Assembly: GCA_002438845.1 (NCBI GenBank)
Contig: DJRG01000004.1
Coordinates: 1 to 64,000, forward strand
Origin: Bacteroidales bacterium UBA6366
GTDB lineage: Bacteria; Bacteroidota; Bacteroidia; Bacteroidales; UBA932
Reading direction: 5' to 3'
DNA length: 64,000 bases
Shown here one piece after another: positions 8,575 through 19,000 of the stretch. Every line of letters begins with the position of its first letter. Within the stretch, counting starts at the first letter, position 1. Position numbers and translations under genes: made by a program. The notes under the pieces were generated by a model. The model was not told the origin of the DNA. It searched no databases and saw nothing but the letters and a program-made list of their open reading frames with translations.

Positions 8575-11500
8575 TTAGAAATTGATCGAGACAGAGAAGA
8601 CCGCCGACTTGGTGATTGGGTAGGATGTCGTTCCGACCTCAGGGTCCCATCCTGTCGGATAGTGGCTGAATGTGAAGAAGTCGGTGAGAGTGACGCCGAG
8701 GCGGAGATTGCTGACGCTGAGTTTCTGCATCCATTTGTCAGGGAAGGTGTAGCCGAGACTTATATTCTTGATTCTCAGATACGCTCCATTTATCAGCCAG
8801 TAGTCGGAATAGGCGTAGTTGCCGACAGAGGTGGTGGAGCCTCCGGATGTCCATGAATATCTCGGGTACTTCGCGTCGAGGTTCTGCTCGATCGTGTTCT
8901 TATAGCTCCAGGAGGCTCCGCCGGCAAGGTAGGTCGGGAAGTTATAGACCTGTCCCCGGAGAGGCTGGACCATGTAGTTGTTGAGGTAGCCGTTACGCTT
9001 GCCCACACCCTGGAACGTGAGTCCGAAGTCCAAGTTCTTCCAGTAGAGGTTGATGTTGCCACCGAAGCAGAAGTGAGGCAGGGAGGAGCCAAGGACCGTG
9101 CGGTCATATTCTGCATTGATGATCTCAGCCGAGCCTTCCGCGTCCGCAAGGTTCACGTAACGGATGTCTCCCGGATACTGCGTCCCCATGCATGCCGAGT
9201 TGTCCACCTCTTCCTGAGTCTGGAACAGTCCGTCGCTCTTGTAACCGTACCAGGAGTTGTATTCCACGCCCTCCTTGATGATCTTTCCCGAAGAGATGAC
9301 TTCCTTGCCCTGAATGTCGCCCATGGTCGAGACGTCATCGGAAAGATTGAAGTCCACCTTGTAGGTGAAGTCCCCGATTGTGTCCTTCCATCCGAGGGTA
9401 ATCTCCCATCCGTTGGTGTGCATCTCTCCGAGATTGTCGTAAGGGTTCGAAAGTCCGACGACAGGAGCCACCGGCACTTCGATGAGCATTCCGGAAGTCT
9501 TCTTGTAGTACCAGTCAGCCGTGAATGTGATACGGTTCCTTAAAAACGCAAGGTCGAGTCCCACGTCAATTGTGGAAGTCGTCTCCCAAGTAAGGTCTGT
9601 GACGATGGCGGAAGACTGGGCGTAACCTGTCACCGGAGTCACCTCGTCTCCGACATAACCGACAGGGTGGCTTACTGAAAGCATTGACTGGTACGGATAG
9701 TAACCGTTGATGCGTTCATTGCCAAGTTCTCCATAGGAGACGCGGAGCTTTCCATGATTGAGCACTCTCTTTGCCGCCTCCATCCAAGGCTCCTCGGAGA
9801 ACTGCCAGCCGGCGGAGCCGGAAAGGAAAGTTCCCCATCTGTGCCCGGGAGCGAAGCGTGAAGTCCCGTCGCACCTGACATTTCCTTGAATATAATAACG
9901 TGAGTTGTAGTTGTACATCAGTCTTCCGAAGAACGAGTTCCTCGCAAGCTCGTGCACGTTTGAGCTCTTGGCTGTCGCTGTCGCCGGGTTTCCGGCCTTG
10001 AGGTCCTCTATGAGAGCGTTCGGGAAGTCTGAATTGCCGGCGATGATCGTGTCGGTGTCGAGATAGTAGTTCTCATAACCGGCCATCGCGGCGAAATTGT
10101 GCTTTTCGGCGAACGTCTTCTGATAGTTGGCGTAAGCCTGGAAAGTGCCTTCGTAAGTCCAGCCCCTAGACTCGTCGAGAGTGGTTGTGAGCGCTTCGGA
10201 GATGTACTTGGTGCTTGTCGTCTCTCCGGCGTAATAGTATGGAGTCTGACGCCTGAAATCACTTTCGTGCGAGAACCCGAACTTAGGAGAATACAGGGCT
10301 GTGATGGTGAGTCCTTCGACCGGCGTGGCGTCCAGCTGGAACTTGGCCGCCGTGCGGAACGTCCTGGTCTTGTCCTCTCCACCGCTCATCATCGCCGCAT
10401 AGATGTTGCTGGCGTCCTTCCCTGGAGAATATTGTCCGTTGGACCACACCGCCGGGTAGATCTGTGGCATGTATCTCATTTTCAAGGCAGGAGACGAGTG
10501 AGGGTCGATCTTGTCCACGTACCTGAAAGATACGTCCGCGGAAGCCTTGAGCCAATTGAATATCCGCAAGTCATTGTTGAGTCTCGCCGTGTAACGTTTC
10601 CAGCTCTGGTTCGCCTTGTAGAGACCGTCAACGTCGTCAAATCCGAAACTGAGGGACGAACGGAGTCTGTCCCCTGAGACTGAAAGCTTGAGGTTGTGCG
10701 AGTGACGAAGCGCGTTGTTCTTCAGAATCAGATTCATCCAGTCCGTGATCGGGTAGGTGTCCGGATCCGCTGAATGCAGGGACATGTAGTTGTCCACGAG
10801 GTCCCTGTCGTAGGCCTGATACCATCCGCTCTCAGGAAGATCATTGTACTTCAATTCGTTGCATGCTTCCATGTAACTTACCGCATCCATATATTCCGGC
10901 ATCCTGGTCGGAGAGTCGATTCCAAGACTGTAATTGTAGGACACACTTGCCTTGCCGTTCTCCTTGGCCCTTTTTGTGGTTATGAGGATGACACCCGCGG
11001 CGGCCTGTGAACCATAGATGGAAGCCGAAGCGGCGTCTTTCAGCACCGTGATGTTGTCGATGTCCACTGGATTGACATCACTGATCGCACCAGGGACTCC
11101 GTCGATGAGGACGTAAGGGGATGTGGCTCCGGAAGTCATCGAGGTGATTCCCCTGACCCGGATCGTCGCCTCTCCTCCAGGAGCCGAACTCGAACGCGTC
11201 ACGGTGACACCAGGCATGGCGCCTTGGAGAGCCTCGGAGACCGTCGAAGTCTGCCTTGATCTGACCGCGTCCCCTTCAACGGAAGTCAGGGATCCGGTGA
11301 GGTCCTTCTTCTTGATTGTGGAATAACCGATGACCACGGTCTCCTCAAGAATGTTATCCTCCTCCTCGAGAGTCACATTGAACACCGTCTTTTTTCCGAT
11401 CAGGACTTTCATCTCCCTGAACCCAAGGCTGGAAACCGTAAGTGTCGCCTCCGGCGAAGGCTCGGACTTCACGTCCAGAACGAAATTTCCGTCCGCGTCG

Positions 11501-11658
11501 GCCATTGTTCCGATATTAGTTCCTGTTATCATTACTGTGGCTCCGGGAACAGGCTCACCCGATGTGTCGGTGATCTGACCTGACAGGCGCAGCCCCTGTG
11601 CCATCGCCGGGTACAGTGCCAGAATCAGAAACAAGACAAGGCATGCTAATTTTTTCAT
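8575..11658 (-). CDS. SusC/RagA-family TonB-dependent outer-membrane transporter (operon 1)
   Basis: A 1027-residue protein with a signal peptide (cleavage near AMAQ-G), a carboxypeptidase-regulatory-like domain at residues 23-105 (LSGQITDTSGEPVPGATV), then the plug with the SusC signature VVIGYSTIKKKDLTGSL near residue 110, and a beta-barrel to the C-terminus ending in Phe. It imports ligands bound by its SusD partner using TonB energy. It is the first gene of operon 1; a TAnnTTTG promoter lies about 70 bases upstream. No ECF sigma or anti-sigma genes sit next to it, and no STN domain precedes the regulatory-like domain, so it is not an obvious self-regulating transducer. Confidence 0.95.
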   Translation of the reverse strand: MKKLACLVLFLILALYPAMAQGLRLSGQITDTSGEPVPGATVMITGTNIGTMADADGNFVLDVKSEPSPEATLTVSSLGFREMKVLIGKKTVFNVTLEEEDNILEETVVIGYSTIKKKDLTGSLTSVEGDAVRSRQTSTVSEALQGAMPGVTVTRSSSAPGGEATIRVRGITSMTSGATSPYVLIDGVPGAISDVNPVDIDNITVLKDAASASIYGSQAAAGVILITTKRAKENGKASVSYNYSLGIDSPTRMPEYMDAVSYMEACNELKYNDLPESGWYQAYDRDLVDNYMSLHSADPDTYPITDWMNLILKNNALRHSHNLKLSVSGDRLRSSLSFGFDDVDGLYKANQSWKRYTARLNNDLRIFNWLKASADVSFRYVDKIDPHSSPALKMRYMPQIYPAVWSNGQYSPGKDASNIYAAMMSGGEDKTRTFRTAAKFQLDATPVEGLTITALYSPKFGFSHESDFRRQTPYYYAGETTSTKYISEALTTTLDESRGWTYEGTFQAYANYQKTFAEKHNFAAMAGYENYYLDTDTIIAGNSDFPNALIEDLKAGNPATATAKSSNVHELARNSFFGRLMYNYNSRYYIQGNVRCDGTSRFAPGHRWGTFLSGSAGWQFSEEPWMEAAKRVLNHGKLRVSYGELGNERINGYYPYQSMLSVSHPVGYVGDEVTPVTGYAQSSAIVTDLTWETTSTIDVGLDLAFLRNRITFTADWYYKKTSGMLIEVPVAPVVGLSNPYDNLGEMHTNGWEITLGWKDTIGDFTYKVDFNLSDDVSTMGDIQGKEVISSGKIIKEGVEYNSWYGYKSDGLFQTQEEVDNSACMGTQYPGDIRYVNLADAEGSAEIINAEYDRTVLGSSLPHFCFGGNINLYWKNLDFGLTFQGVGKRNGYLNNYMVQPLRGQVYNFPTYLAGGASWSYKNTIEQNLDAKYPRYSWTSGGSTTSVGNYAYSDYWLINGAYLRIKNISLGYTFPDKWMQKLSVSNLRLGVTLTDFFTFSHYPTGWDPEVGTTSYPITKSAVFSVSINF

Positions 11659-11666
11659 TTTCTTCC

Positions 11667-11695
11667 TTGTTTTTTATGGAATTTGTCTAACTTTG
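11667..11695 (+). promoter_or_regulatory. Promoter of the BACON/fimbrillin-like gene pair
   Basis: TTG at 11667-11669 and TAACTTTG at 11688-11695 with an 18-base spacer match the Bacteroidota -33/-7 consensus. It lies inside the leader of the divergent operon 1, so the two transcription units overlap at their 5' ends. Confidence 0.6.
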
Positions 11696-11706
11696 CAGCG
11701 CATTAA

Positions 11707-11733
11707 ACTGTGGTGTAGTGTGGTGCAAAGGTA
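11707..11733 (-). promoter_or_regulatory. Promoter and leader motif of operon 1
   Basis: On the minus strand TACCTTTG (11733-11726) fits the Bacteroidota -7 box TAnnTTTG. Just downstream, at the expected start of the transcript, is ACACCACAGT (11716-11707). The same decamer occurs in the same position at the DUF4886 gene promoter. No clear -33 element is visible. Confidence 0.6.
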
Positions 11734-11760
11734 CACATAATTTTAAAACTAAGAACATTT

Positions 11761-13413
11761 ATGCGTAATTTTTTTAAAACTTTTTCGATTCTGCTTGCCA
11801 CATCCGTGTTTTTCGGGTGTCAGGAAGCGGAATCCGATCCTGACTCAAAGCCGGAGCTTTCGGTGGACGGGACAGAATTCACAATACCAGCTGAAGGAGG
11901 AAGTGTCAGCGTAAAGATCACTTCCAACTGCTATTGGGATGTCAGCGTAGAGGATCCGGACGGAAAACCAGCCGCCTGGATTACCGCGGGCATGTCAAAA
12001 GGCAGCGGCTCCACCTTACTTGAAGCCACAGTCAACGCAAACGTCAAGACCGAACAGCGCGTCGCCCTCATCAAGGTGGAGTCTCCGGCTGACGGTGTTG
12101 AATCCTGTGTCATCAAGGTGACCCAGGAAGCCGGAAAGGAAGTTGTCGCGGCGGGATATTCATTCCCGATATGTCAGACCATCGACATCGATGCCCCTGA
12201 AAGCCGCAAGTTAGTGAACGCAGTGATCTCCGGCAACGAATGCCAGTTCAAGGACGGGATGGTTCTAAGCTGCACAGGTTCGGCTGCAACGACATCCCTC
12301 GAATGTCCTTCACACACCCAACCTTCCGGAGGAACGGATGCCGACAGGTCAATCCACCGCAGCATACGTTTTGACAATTTCGCAAAGGGAGAATCCATCT
12401 TGATACGTATTCCTGTAAAGGACGCCGTCAGCGGCAACCTTCGCCTAATGATGGGGGCACGCGCCGCATCCTTCACTAAGGCTGGATGGTCATACTACTG
12501 GAGCGCGGACGGTGAGAAGTGGAATCAGGTTGAAGTGAAGAACGCCACGACTCCTGGCTCTGACGCCGCTTGGAACAACATCGCGTTCACCATTCCGCAA
12601 AGCGAGGCTATTCCTGCCGGCGGCAATCTCCACTTCAGGATGACGGCTGACGGCGACCGCTCAAAGACCTATGTCTGCATCTCCAACGCTATCTGCGTGT
12701 TCCCGGCCGAGGCTGAGAAATCTTCGCTTCCTAAGATGGACGACAGCAATATCGCCTTCACCAACGGATTCGATGACCTTGTAAGATCAGAAGCTTCGTA
12801 TCCTGAACTTCTTCCGCTCAACCTGATGGCGAGCGCGACGAGCGGCTATGCGTCTAACTATAAGTCATTCAATGACCAATATATTCCCGATGCCGCCTAT
12901 GAGACGATTTCATCCGCGGCCGGCTGCTACGAGCGCCCAGGCTTCCTTCAGGTTGGCTATTACGATGAGTCACTTTGGACAAGGCAGTGCATCGGAACCT
13001 ACAGGATAATCATCGGTGAGCGCCTCAAACAGATGGGAGTGTCTTCGGCTGACGCCAGATTCACCCTCAATGCCGGAGCCTATAAAGACGCACGTGGCTA
13101 CGACCCTCTCGCAAAGGTCACTGTGACTGTCGACGGAACTTCATACCCTCTTGATCTTCAAATTGGTACAATGAAGGAATATACGGTGGAGATCAAGAAT
13201 ATCACCCAAGCCTCGGTGATAGCCATCTCCACTCCTAAACTGACAGAAGAGGAACTTGCCGCCCTTGGACGAGGAGACAAAGCGACTTACCTCCAGGACT
13301 ACAGGTTCTACATCGATGACCTCAAGGTCGAATTAACTGAAATCCACTCAAAGGGAGCGTCCGGCAACGGTGGCAACGAGGATTTCGGCAATGGTGGATC
13401 ATATAAATGGTAA
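11761..13413 (+). CDS. BACON-domain surface lipoprotein of unknown ligand
   Basis: A 550-residue lipoprotein with lipobox VFFGC (Cys20). Residues about 33-125 form a BACON (Bacteroidetes-associated carbohydrate-binding often N-terminal) domain: FTIPAEGGSVSVKIT, then a Trp-containing strand and the closing IKVTQEAG. The rest (130-550) has no family I recognise; it is beta-rich with alternating hydrophobic residues, a possible jelly-roll near 170-310 (FDNFAKGESILIRIPV), and a glycine-rich tail. It has no catalytic motif. The gene is divergent from operon 1 and ends overlapping the region just before the fimbrillin-like gene. A surface glycan-binding or adhesin role is plausible but not shown. 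Confidence 0.75.
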   Translation: MRNFFKTFSILLATSVFFGCQEAESDPDSKPELSVDGTEFTIPAEGGSVSVKITSNCYWDVSVEDPDGKPAAWITAGMSKGSGSTLLEATVNANVKTEQRVALIKVESPADGVESCVIKVTQEAGKEVVAAGYSFPICQTIDIDAPESRKLVNAVISGNECQFKDGMVLSCTGSAATTSLECPSHTQPSGGTDADRSIHRSIRFDNFAKGESILIRIPVKDAVSGNLRLMMGARAASFTKAGWSYYWSADGEKWNQVEVKNATTPGSDAAWNNIAFTIPQSEAIPAGGNLHFRMTADGDRSKTYVCISNAICVFPAEAEKSSLPKMDDSNIAFTNGFDDLVRSEASYPELLPLNLMASATSGYASNYKSFNDQYIPDAAYETISSAAGCYERPGFLQVGYYDESLWTRQCIGTYRIIIGERLKQMGVSSADARFTLNAGAYKDARGYDPLAKVTVTVDGTSYPLDLQIGTMKEYTVEIKNITQASVIAISTPKLTEEELAALGRGDKATYLQDYRFYIDDLKVELTEIHSKGASGNGGNEDFGNGGSYKW

Positions 13414-13418
13414 ACAAG

Positions 13419-14792
13419 ATGAAAAAGGAATATATCATGATGGCCATCGCTCTCGCGTTTGTGGCCTGCGACAAAGAACAGACTCCGGTCTCTGTGGAGT
13501 CTTCCGAACTCAGGGCAGTGTCCGAGACCGGCACAAAGGCTCACCTTGAGGGGGACAAAGTCATCTGGGACAACGGGGACGCGATCAACGTGTTCACAAA
13601 GAATGATGCGGGGACTTATGGCTCGACAAAGTTCACGACCTCCGAAAGCGGCTCATCAGTCATCTTCATGGGAGATGGGGTGAAACTTGGCACTGACACT
13701 TACGCCATCCATCCGTTCTCGGAAGGCAACACTTTCTCCGACGGGGTCTTCACGACATCGATAAGCTCTGTCACCCAGCAGATTGTAAAGGACGGTTACC
13801 CAGCCGGCATCAATGTCGCTGTGGGAAGATGTGACGCGGAGAAGAGCGTTTCTTTCCGCAATGTCGGAGCTCTTCTCAAGTTCAGGCTTACTCAGGAAAG
13901 CGCGGACACTCTTCGCCGCATAGAGATAAAGGCCAATGGAGGTGAGACCATTGCCGCCGAAGGGAATGTCTCCATAGACTGGAACAACGGAGAGCCGAGA
14001 ATAGCCGCCTCTGAAGGAACCCAGGTTTCCGATGTGGTGACGCTCACACCTTCCGCCAAGACTTTCGTCACCGGTGACACCTATCATGTTTGGATTCTTC
14101 CGGGAAAATATGAGAAGGGAATATCCTTGACCCTTGTCTCACCGACACAAATGTCCGCTGTCAAGGTTGGCAAAGAGGCTCTTGAGGCCGGTCGTAACCA
14201 GATTATCGACCTCGGTGAGATCGGCAGGCTGACACTCAAGGAGAAAGAGACCGAGAAGATGACACTTGAGTTTGACTTCACTGGAGAAGCCCCGGAAGGA
14301 TGGCCGACAAAGGACAACTGGAAGAAGGCCGGTTCCGGAGACTGCCCTGCGGGCGTTCCTTGCCCTGGTAATCTCACAGCCGTCTATAAGCACTCCAACG
14401 GCAACAGCTACAACTTCATCCTCACCGATGTCGGCAATGCCACCGCCGCACGCGTCTATTGGTCCGCCGACAAGGGTGTTGTGCTTGGAGCCGTCTCAAG
14501 GTATTTCGGATTCCCTGCCATCGAAGGCTACAGGCTCATCAAGGTTTCCTGCGTCCAGGGAACAGGCACAAGCTCGAAGCGTAAGGCAGCCATCACATCC
14601 AGTGTTCCGGAAAGCACAGATGCCCAGAACACCTATGTGAACGGTGGTGGAATAATTCCTTGGACAACCAAGGGAGACACGTATAGTTGGAACCTTGAGG
14701 ACACAGCCGTGAACACAGTTTACTACCTTACCTGCACTCAGGGTGGAATAGGAGTGTCAATCCTGACCCTTACCTATGAGAAAGCGGAATAG
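13419..14792 (+). CDS. Fimbrillin-like lipoprotein
   Basis: A 457-residue lipoprotein with lipobox FVAC (Cys17). I start it at 13419 (MKKEYIMM) because that gives a compact signal peptide and begins 6 bases after the upstream stop; an in-frame ATG at 13407 would overlap the previous gene. Residues about 30-260 carry the pattern common to Bacteroidales fimbrillin-family proteins (TKAHLEGDKVIWDNGDAINVF and the conserved FRNVGALLKFRL). The C-terminal 180 residues form a second beta-rich domain of unknown type. Family members are pilin subunits or related surface lipoproteins. There is no accompanying anchor or assembly gene set here, so this is more likely a stand-alone surface lipoprotein than a pilus operon. 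Confidence 0.68.
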   Translation: MKKEYIMMAIALAFVACDKEQTPVSVESSELRAVSETGTKAHLEGDKVIWDNGDAINVFTKNDAGTYGSTKFTTSESGSSVIFMGDGVKLGTDTYAIHPFSEGNTFSDGVFTTSISSVTQQIVKDGYPAGINVAVGRCDAEKSVSFRNVGALLKFRLTQESADTLRRIEIKANGGETIAAEGNVSIDWNNGEPRIAASEGTQVSDVVTLTPSAKTFVTGDTYHVWILPGKYEKGISLTLVSPTQMSAVKVGKEALEAGRNQIIDLGEIGRLTLKEKETEKMTLEFDFTGEAPEGWPTKDNWKKAGSGDCPAGVPCPGNLTAVYKHSNGNSYNFILTDVGNATAARVYWSADKGVVLGAVSRYFGFPAIEGYRLIKVSCVQGTGTSSKRKAAITSSVPESTDAQNTYVNGGGIIPWTTKGDTYSWNLEDTAVNTVYYLTCTQGGIGVSILTLTYEKAE

Positions 14793-14815
14793 TCCGGATG
14801 ATTGAATATACCAAA

Positions 14816-14847
14816 GGCGGGCAACCACTCCGGTCGCCCGCCTTTTT
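14816..14847 (+). terminator. Rho-independent terminator
   Basis: GGCGGGC at 14816-14822 pairs with GCCCGCC at 14836-14842, with an inner ACC/GGT pairing, followed by TTTTT (14843-14847). It lies between the convergent fimbrillin-like and DUF4886 genes and should stop the plus-strand transcript. Confidence 0.9.
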
Positions 14848-14869
14848 GCTTTCAAAGCTGCTTCCGAAA

Positions 14870-15886
14870 TCAAAGATTGCTCAAATCCGTGACTTCCAGC
14901 GGTTTTTCGATTGCCTTTCTTGCCGCCTCCAGAGCTATCGGGGCATTGCAGTCAGTGACAGGGGTCGTGTAGTTTTTCTTCGATGTGTCGGATGTGGAGA
15001 AACGGTAGCTGTTGCCGTCCATGGTCCTGCCGACACAAGGACCAAGTATAGACTCAAAGACCGTGCAGTTTGCCGTGTAGCGAGTGATGCCCTTGTCAAG
15101 ATGGAACAGGTCTCTTGACAGATCCATACCGTTGTCAACGTTAAGACTTGTAGTCCTTAGGTTCTCCACAGCCGTTCCGGTCGAGATAAGGTACTTGATG
15201 CCTGTCTGTTCAAGCACTTGCTTGGTGTGCCCCACAATGGCTGCATACATCCTGCCGCGGTCGTTGCCGAACCAATTGACTAGACGTTCGCTTCCCGTGG
15301 CGAAAACCTGCGACATCAGATATACGAAAACGGGCTCCTTTTCGGGCTGCATTGCCTTCACCTTCTCCATCAGTCCTTTGACGGCGTCAATGCCGACCTG
15401 TGATTCCTCAAAACCGTCCCAGGCATATTTCCGCCCGGTATATTCCTGAAGAACCACAATATCATAAGGTCTTCCGCTGTCCCAAAAGGCGGTCAGGGAG
15501 CTGTTACAGTTCTCGTTTTTGTAAACCTTGTTTCCATCCCATTCATCATACCCGGGCTCATACTTGTAGCGCATGCAGACCTTCGGGTCATCGAAATTCT
15601 CATTGTAGCCGACAAGGGTGTAGCCTCCGTGAAAGGCCCGTTCCATTGAGAAATTCGTGATTCCGGCCGCCTTGAGGATTCCGGGGAGATGCTCGGTGGC
15701 GTCAAATGTAAAACTGTTGCCGATGAACAGAACCCTGATTTTGTCCTGTCCGACAGGAAGTTCCGGGGTAACGGAAGCCTCCGCGCATCCGCAATCGGCC
15801 TTGTCGCCGCAGCACTGGGCGAGCCCGTCCTGAGACATGCAGGCAAGGGCGATCGGCAAAAATCCAAATAAAAAAAATCTTTTCAT
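14870..15886 (-). CDS. DUF4886-type SGNH hydrolase, exported
   Basis: A 338-residue protein with a signal peptide (about 24 residues, ending GLAQ) and a Cys-rich start to the mature chain. The motif FIGNSFTFD (near residue 54) is the nucleophile block of SGNH/GDSL hydrolases in the DUF4886 group, and FHLDKGITRY near residue 265 carries the Asp/His block. These enzymes are esterases or related hydrolases acting on decorated carbohydrates. It is a single-gene unit between a hairpin upstream and a terminator downstream. Its promoter and transcript leader resemble those of SusCD operon 1 some 4 kb away, so it may be co-regulated and may de-esterify the same substrate. Confidence 0.8.
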   Translation of the reverse strand: MKRFFLFGFLPIALACMSQDGLAQCCGDKADCGCAEASVTPELPVGQDKIRVLFIGNSFTFDATEHLPGILKAAGITNFSMERAFHGGYTLVGYNENFDDPKVCMRYKYEPGYDEWDGNKVYKNENCNSSLTAFWDSGRPYDIVVLQEYTGRKYAWDGFEESQVGIDAVKGLMEKVKAMQPEKEPVFVYLMSQVFATGSERLVNWFGNDRGRMYAAIVGHTKQVLEQTGIKYLISTGTAVENLRTTSLNVDNGMDLSRDLFHLDKGITRYTANCTVFESILGPCVGRTMDGNSYRFSTSDTSKKNYTTPVTDCNAPIALEAARKAIEKPLEVTDLSNL

Positions 15887-15900
15887 GTCATCATAAGTTT

Positions 15901-15929
15901 ACTGTGGTGTGGTATAGTGTGCAAAATTA
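15901..15929 (-). promoter_or_regulatory. Promoter and leader motif of the DUF4886 gene
   Basis: TAATTTTG on the minus strand (15929-15922) fits TAnnTTTG. It is followed after 11 bases by ACACCACAGT (15910-15901), the same decamer that follows the operon 1 promoter. Confidence 0.6.
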
Positions 15930-15946
15930 GCAAAAATAATCATATA

Positions 15947-15993
15947 AATATTAATGCGTGTGACTAAAGTAATTAGTCACACGCATTAATATT
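15947..15993. terminator. Long perfect hairpin between DUF2723 and DUF4886 genes
   Basis: Arms of 21 bp (15947-15967 and 15973-15993) pair perfectly around a 5-base loop (agtaa). On the minus strand it follows the DUF2723 stop by 13 bases and is followed by a T-rich but interrupted tract, so it may terminate or stabilise that transcript. It also sits directly upstream of the DUF4886 promoter and could be a regulator-binding site. Confidence 0.6.
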
Positions 15994-16006
15994 CCCGGCA
16001 AACACA

Positions 16007-19000
16007 CTACTGGACCGAAAGGAATGCGGCGAGGGACTTCTCTATCTCGTCGGCAAACTCCTTGTCACCGGCCTTGCGGATGACATCGTTGGTCATGTAG
16101 TAGATGAGATTGCAGTTATATTCAAAGTCACTCTTGCACATCGGGTAGAAATCAAGGTAGAACCTGATGGACTCGGTGAGCTCGTCGGTCAGTTCCGTGG
16201 CAAGAGCCTTGGCCTTCTCCGGCTTTCCGAGAGCGTAATAGTCCTTGATCATCTCTATCGGGAAGAGGGCGTTGGAGCCCCAGCCGAGAATCGAGTTGTC
16301 GTAAGGGTACTCCTTAGGCTTGAGGACCTGCTGGCACTTATCAAGCATCTCCTCGGCACGGTCGTTCTCTCCGGCCGCGATGAACGCGTTGGCGGCCGAC
16401 ACGAACATATTCCTTAAAGACATCACTCCGAGGAAGGTGTAGGTGTTCTGGTAGTCAACGCAGTAGTCCTCGCAGGAGACAGCGTCGAAGCAGAACTTGT
16501 CTGTGATCATGTCGTAAAGCTCGTCAGTGTCCACAAGACCCACCTCCAATGACTGCACCTTGTTCCTGATCGGGACAAACTTGTAGGAAAAACCCTCGTA
16601 CATCAGGTAATTCTTAAGTCCGATGTTCAGGTCCCCGCCCTGATTGAGCATGTTCAAAGGTCTGTCCCACTGGTAGGTGGAGAGGAAGTCAAGCACGAAG
16701 AGCTCCTGCTTGCTGAGGTAGTTCTTGCTCTTAGGGATTTCGATGACAATGGAGTCCGGAATCTGGTCGGCAAACTTCTCGCTCACGATTCCGCTCTTAA
16801 GGCAGTTCTCCTTGTTGACAGGAATGATCATCTTTCTGGAGACCCAATAATCCTGCTTGCTGCCGTCCTGATACAAAAGTTTGGCGTCAGGATGCTTGAA
16901 CACGGTGATGCAGTCGGAAAGCAGAAGGGCCTGGTCACGCTTGTCCTCGATCGGAACCCACTCGTTGGTGCCGTAAAGGTACTGGTCCTGCCCGATCGAA
17001 AGGTTCAGCGGAGCGGAGTTGTTGATGGCATACCTCATCTGGTCTATGTACCAGTCCGTTCCAAGTAGGGAGGTATTGCATATTCTCACATCATTCCTAA
17101 AGCCCTCTACCTCCTGGGCGTACCAAAGAGGGAAGGTGTCATTATCGCCGTGAGTGATAAGCAAACCATTCTCGCCCACCGAGCTAAGATAGTTCTTTGC
17201 CACCTCGACGGCAGTGTAGCGGTTGCTTCTGTCGTGGTCATCCCAGTTCTCCTCCGCCATCAGCGCGGGAACGAAAAGACAGGCGACGGAAGCCACGGCG
17301 GCCACGGCTACCGTGTGCTTTTCCTTCAAGGCGGAAGATATCCATGAATATATGGCCGCGACCGCGAACCCTATCCAGATGGCGAACGCGTAGAACGAGC
17401 CCGCATAGGCGTAATCCCTTTCACGCACCTGGAATGGAGACTGATTCAGATAGAGGACAATCGCGATTCCGGTCATGAAAAAGAGCAGGAATGTAAGCCA
17501 GCATCCCCTGCGATCCTTGTCGAACTGGAAACACAGGCCGATAAGGCCAAGGAGGAGCGGCAGGAAGAAATAATGGTTCTTGCCAGGATTGTCCTGAAGC
17601 CACTGCGGAGCGTTGCTCTGGTCGCCCAGGTGAATCTTGTCGATGAACGGGATTCCGCTCTCCCAATTGCCCGTGAACAGGTCGGAAGAAGGTGAATGGA
17701 TCTCGTTCTGACGGCCCACGAAGTTCCACATGAAGTACCTCCAGTACATCCATCCAAGCTGGAAGTCAAAGAAATACGCCAGATTGGCCCCTTGAGTAGG
17801 CTTTTTGTATTTAGCGCCAGGCACAGGAGTTCCCTTGCCATCGGTGTAGGATTCGTAGAACTTGATGTGCCTGTCATCAATGCTGTACATTCTCGGGAAC
17901 AGCATCTTTCCGGAGCGGTCATACTTGAAATCAACCGGAGCCGGGACACTCTTGTATTTTCCGTCCAGCGGAGCCCAATAGGACTTCCGTTCGATATCAT
18001 ACGGCGCGCCGTAGTACTGACCGTAAAGCAAAGGAGTGGAGCCGTACTGCTCACGCGAAAGGTAACGCACAAGAGTGAAGGCGTTGTCCGGCTGGTACTC
18101 GTTGGTCGGGGTCTTGGCGCAGGAGCGGATGATCACGATGCTGAACACGGAGAATCCGATCACGATTGTGGTGAAGCACAGCAAAGCCGTGTTCCAGAAC
18201 ACTTTCTCAGTCTTGAGGGTCTTGAAAAGTCCCCAGAAGCAGGCCGTGAGGAGAGCAACGATGAAGAAGGCGGCTCCGGAGTTGTACGGGAGTCCGAGAG
18301 TGTTCACGAAGAACAGGTCGAAATAAGCTGCGATCTTCGGGATGTAAGGGATCATGAAGAAGAGGATGAATCCGAGGATCACCACCGAGATGGCCATGAT
18401 CTTGACATATTCCCAGAATGAATATGGCTTGTCCTCCCTCATCTTGAAGTAGTACATATAGACCAGCATCGGAATCGCCAGCAGGTTCAGCAGGTGGACT
18501 CCGATGGAGAGTCCCATCAGGAACGAGATCAGCACTATCCAGCGGCTGGCGTACCTGCGGTCGGTCTCCTCGTACCACTTTGTCATCGCCCAGACGACCA
18601 TGGCCGTGAACAGGGACGACATCGCATAGACCTCTCCCTCGACCGCCGAGAACCAGAAGGTGTCAGAGAAGCAATACGCCAAGGCGCCGACGGCGCCGCT
18701 GCCGTAGATGGCGATGGCCTGACCCAAGGAATATTCCCCTGCCCCGCCTTCGCCGTCACGTTTCGGCACGACCACCCTTTTGACAAGGAAGACGATGGTA
18801 AGATAGAGGAAGAATATGGTGAGAGCAGAGCAGATCGCGCTCATCGAGTTCACCATCACAGCGGCCTTGTCCGGGCCGGTGAACATCGTGAAGAACCTTG
18901 CGATGAGCTGGAAGACCGGGTTTCCCGGCGGGTGTCCGACCTCAAGCTTGTACGATGACGCGATGAACTCTCCGCAGTCCCAGAAGGAAGCGGTCGGCTC

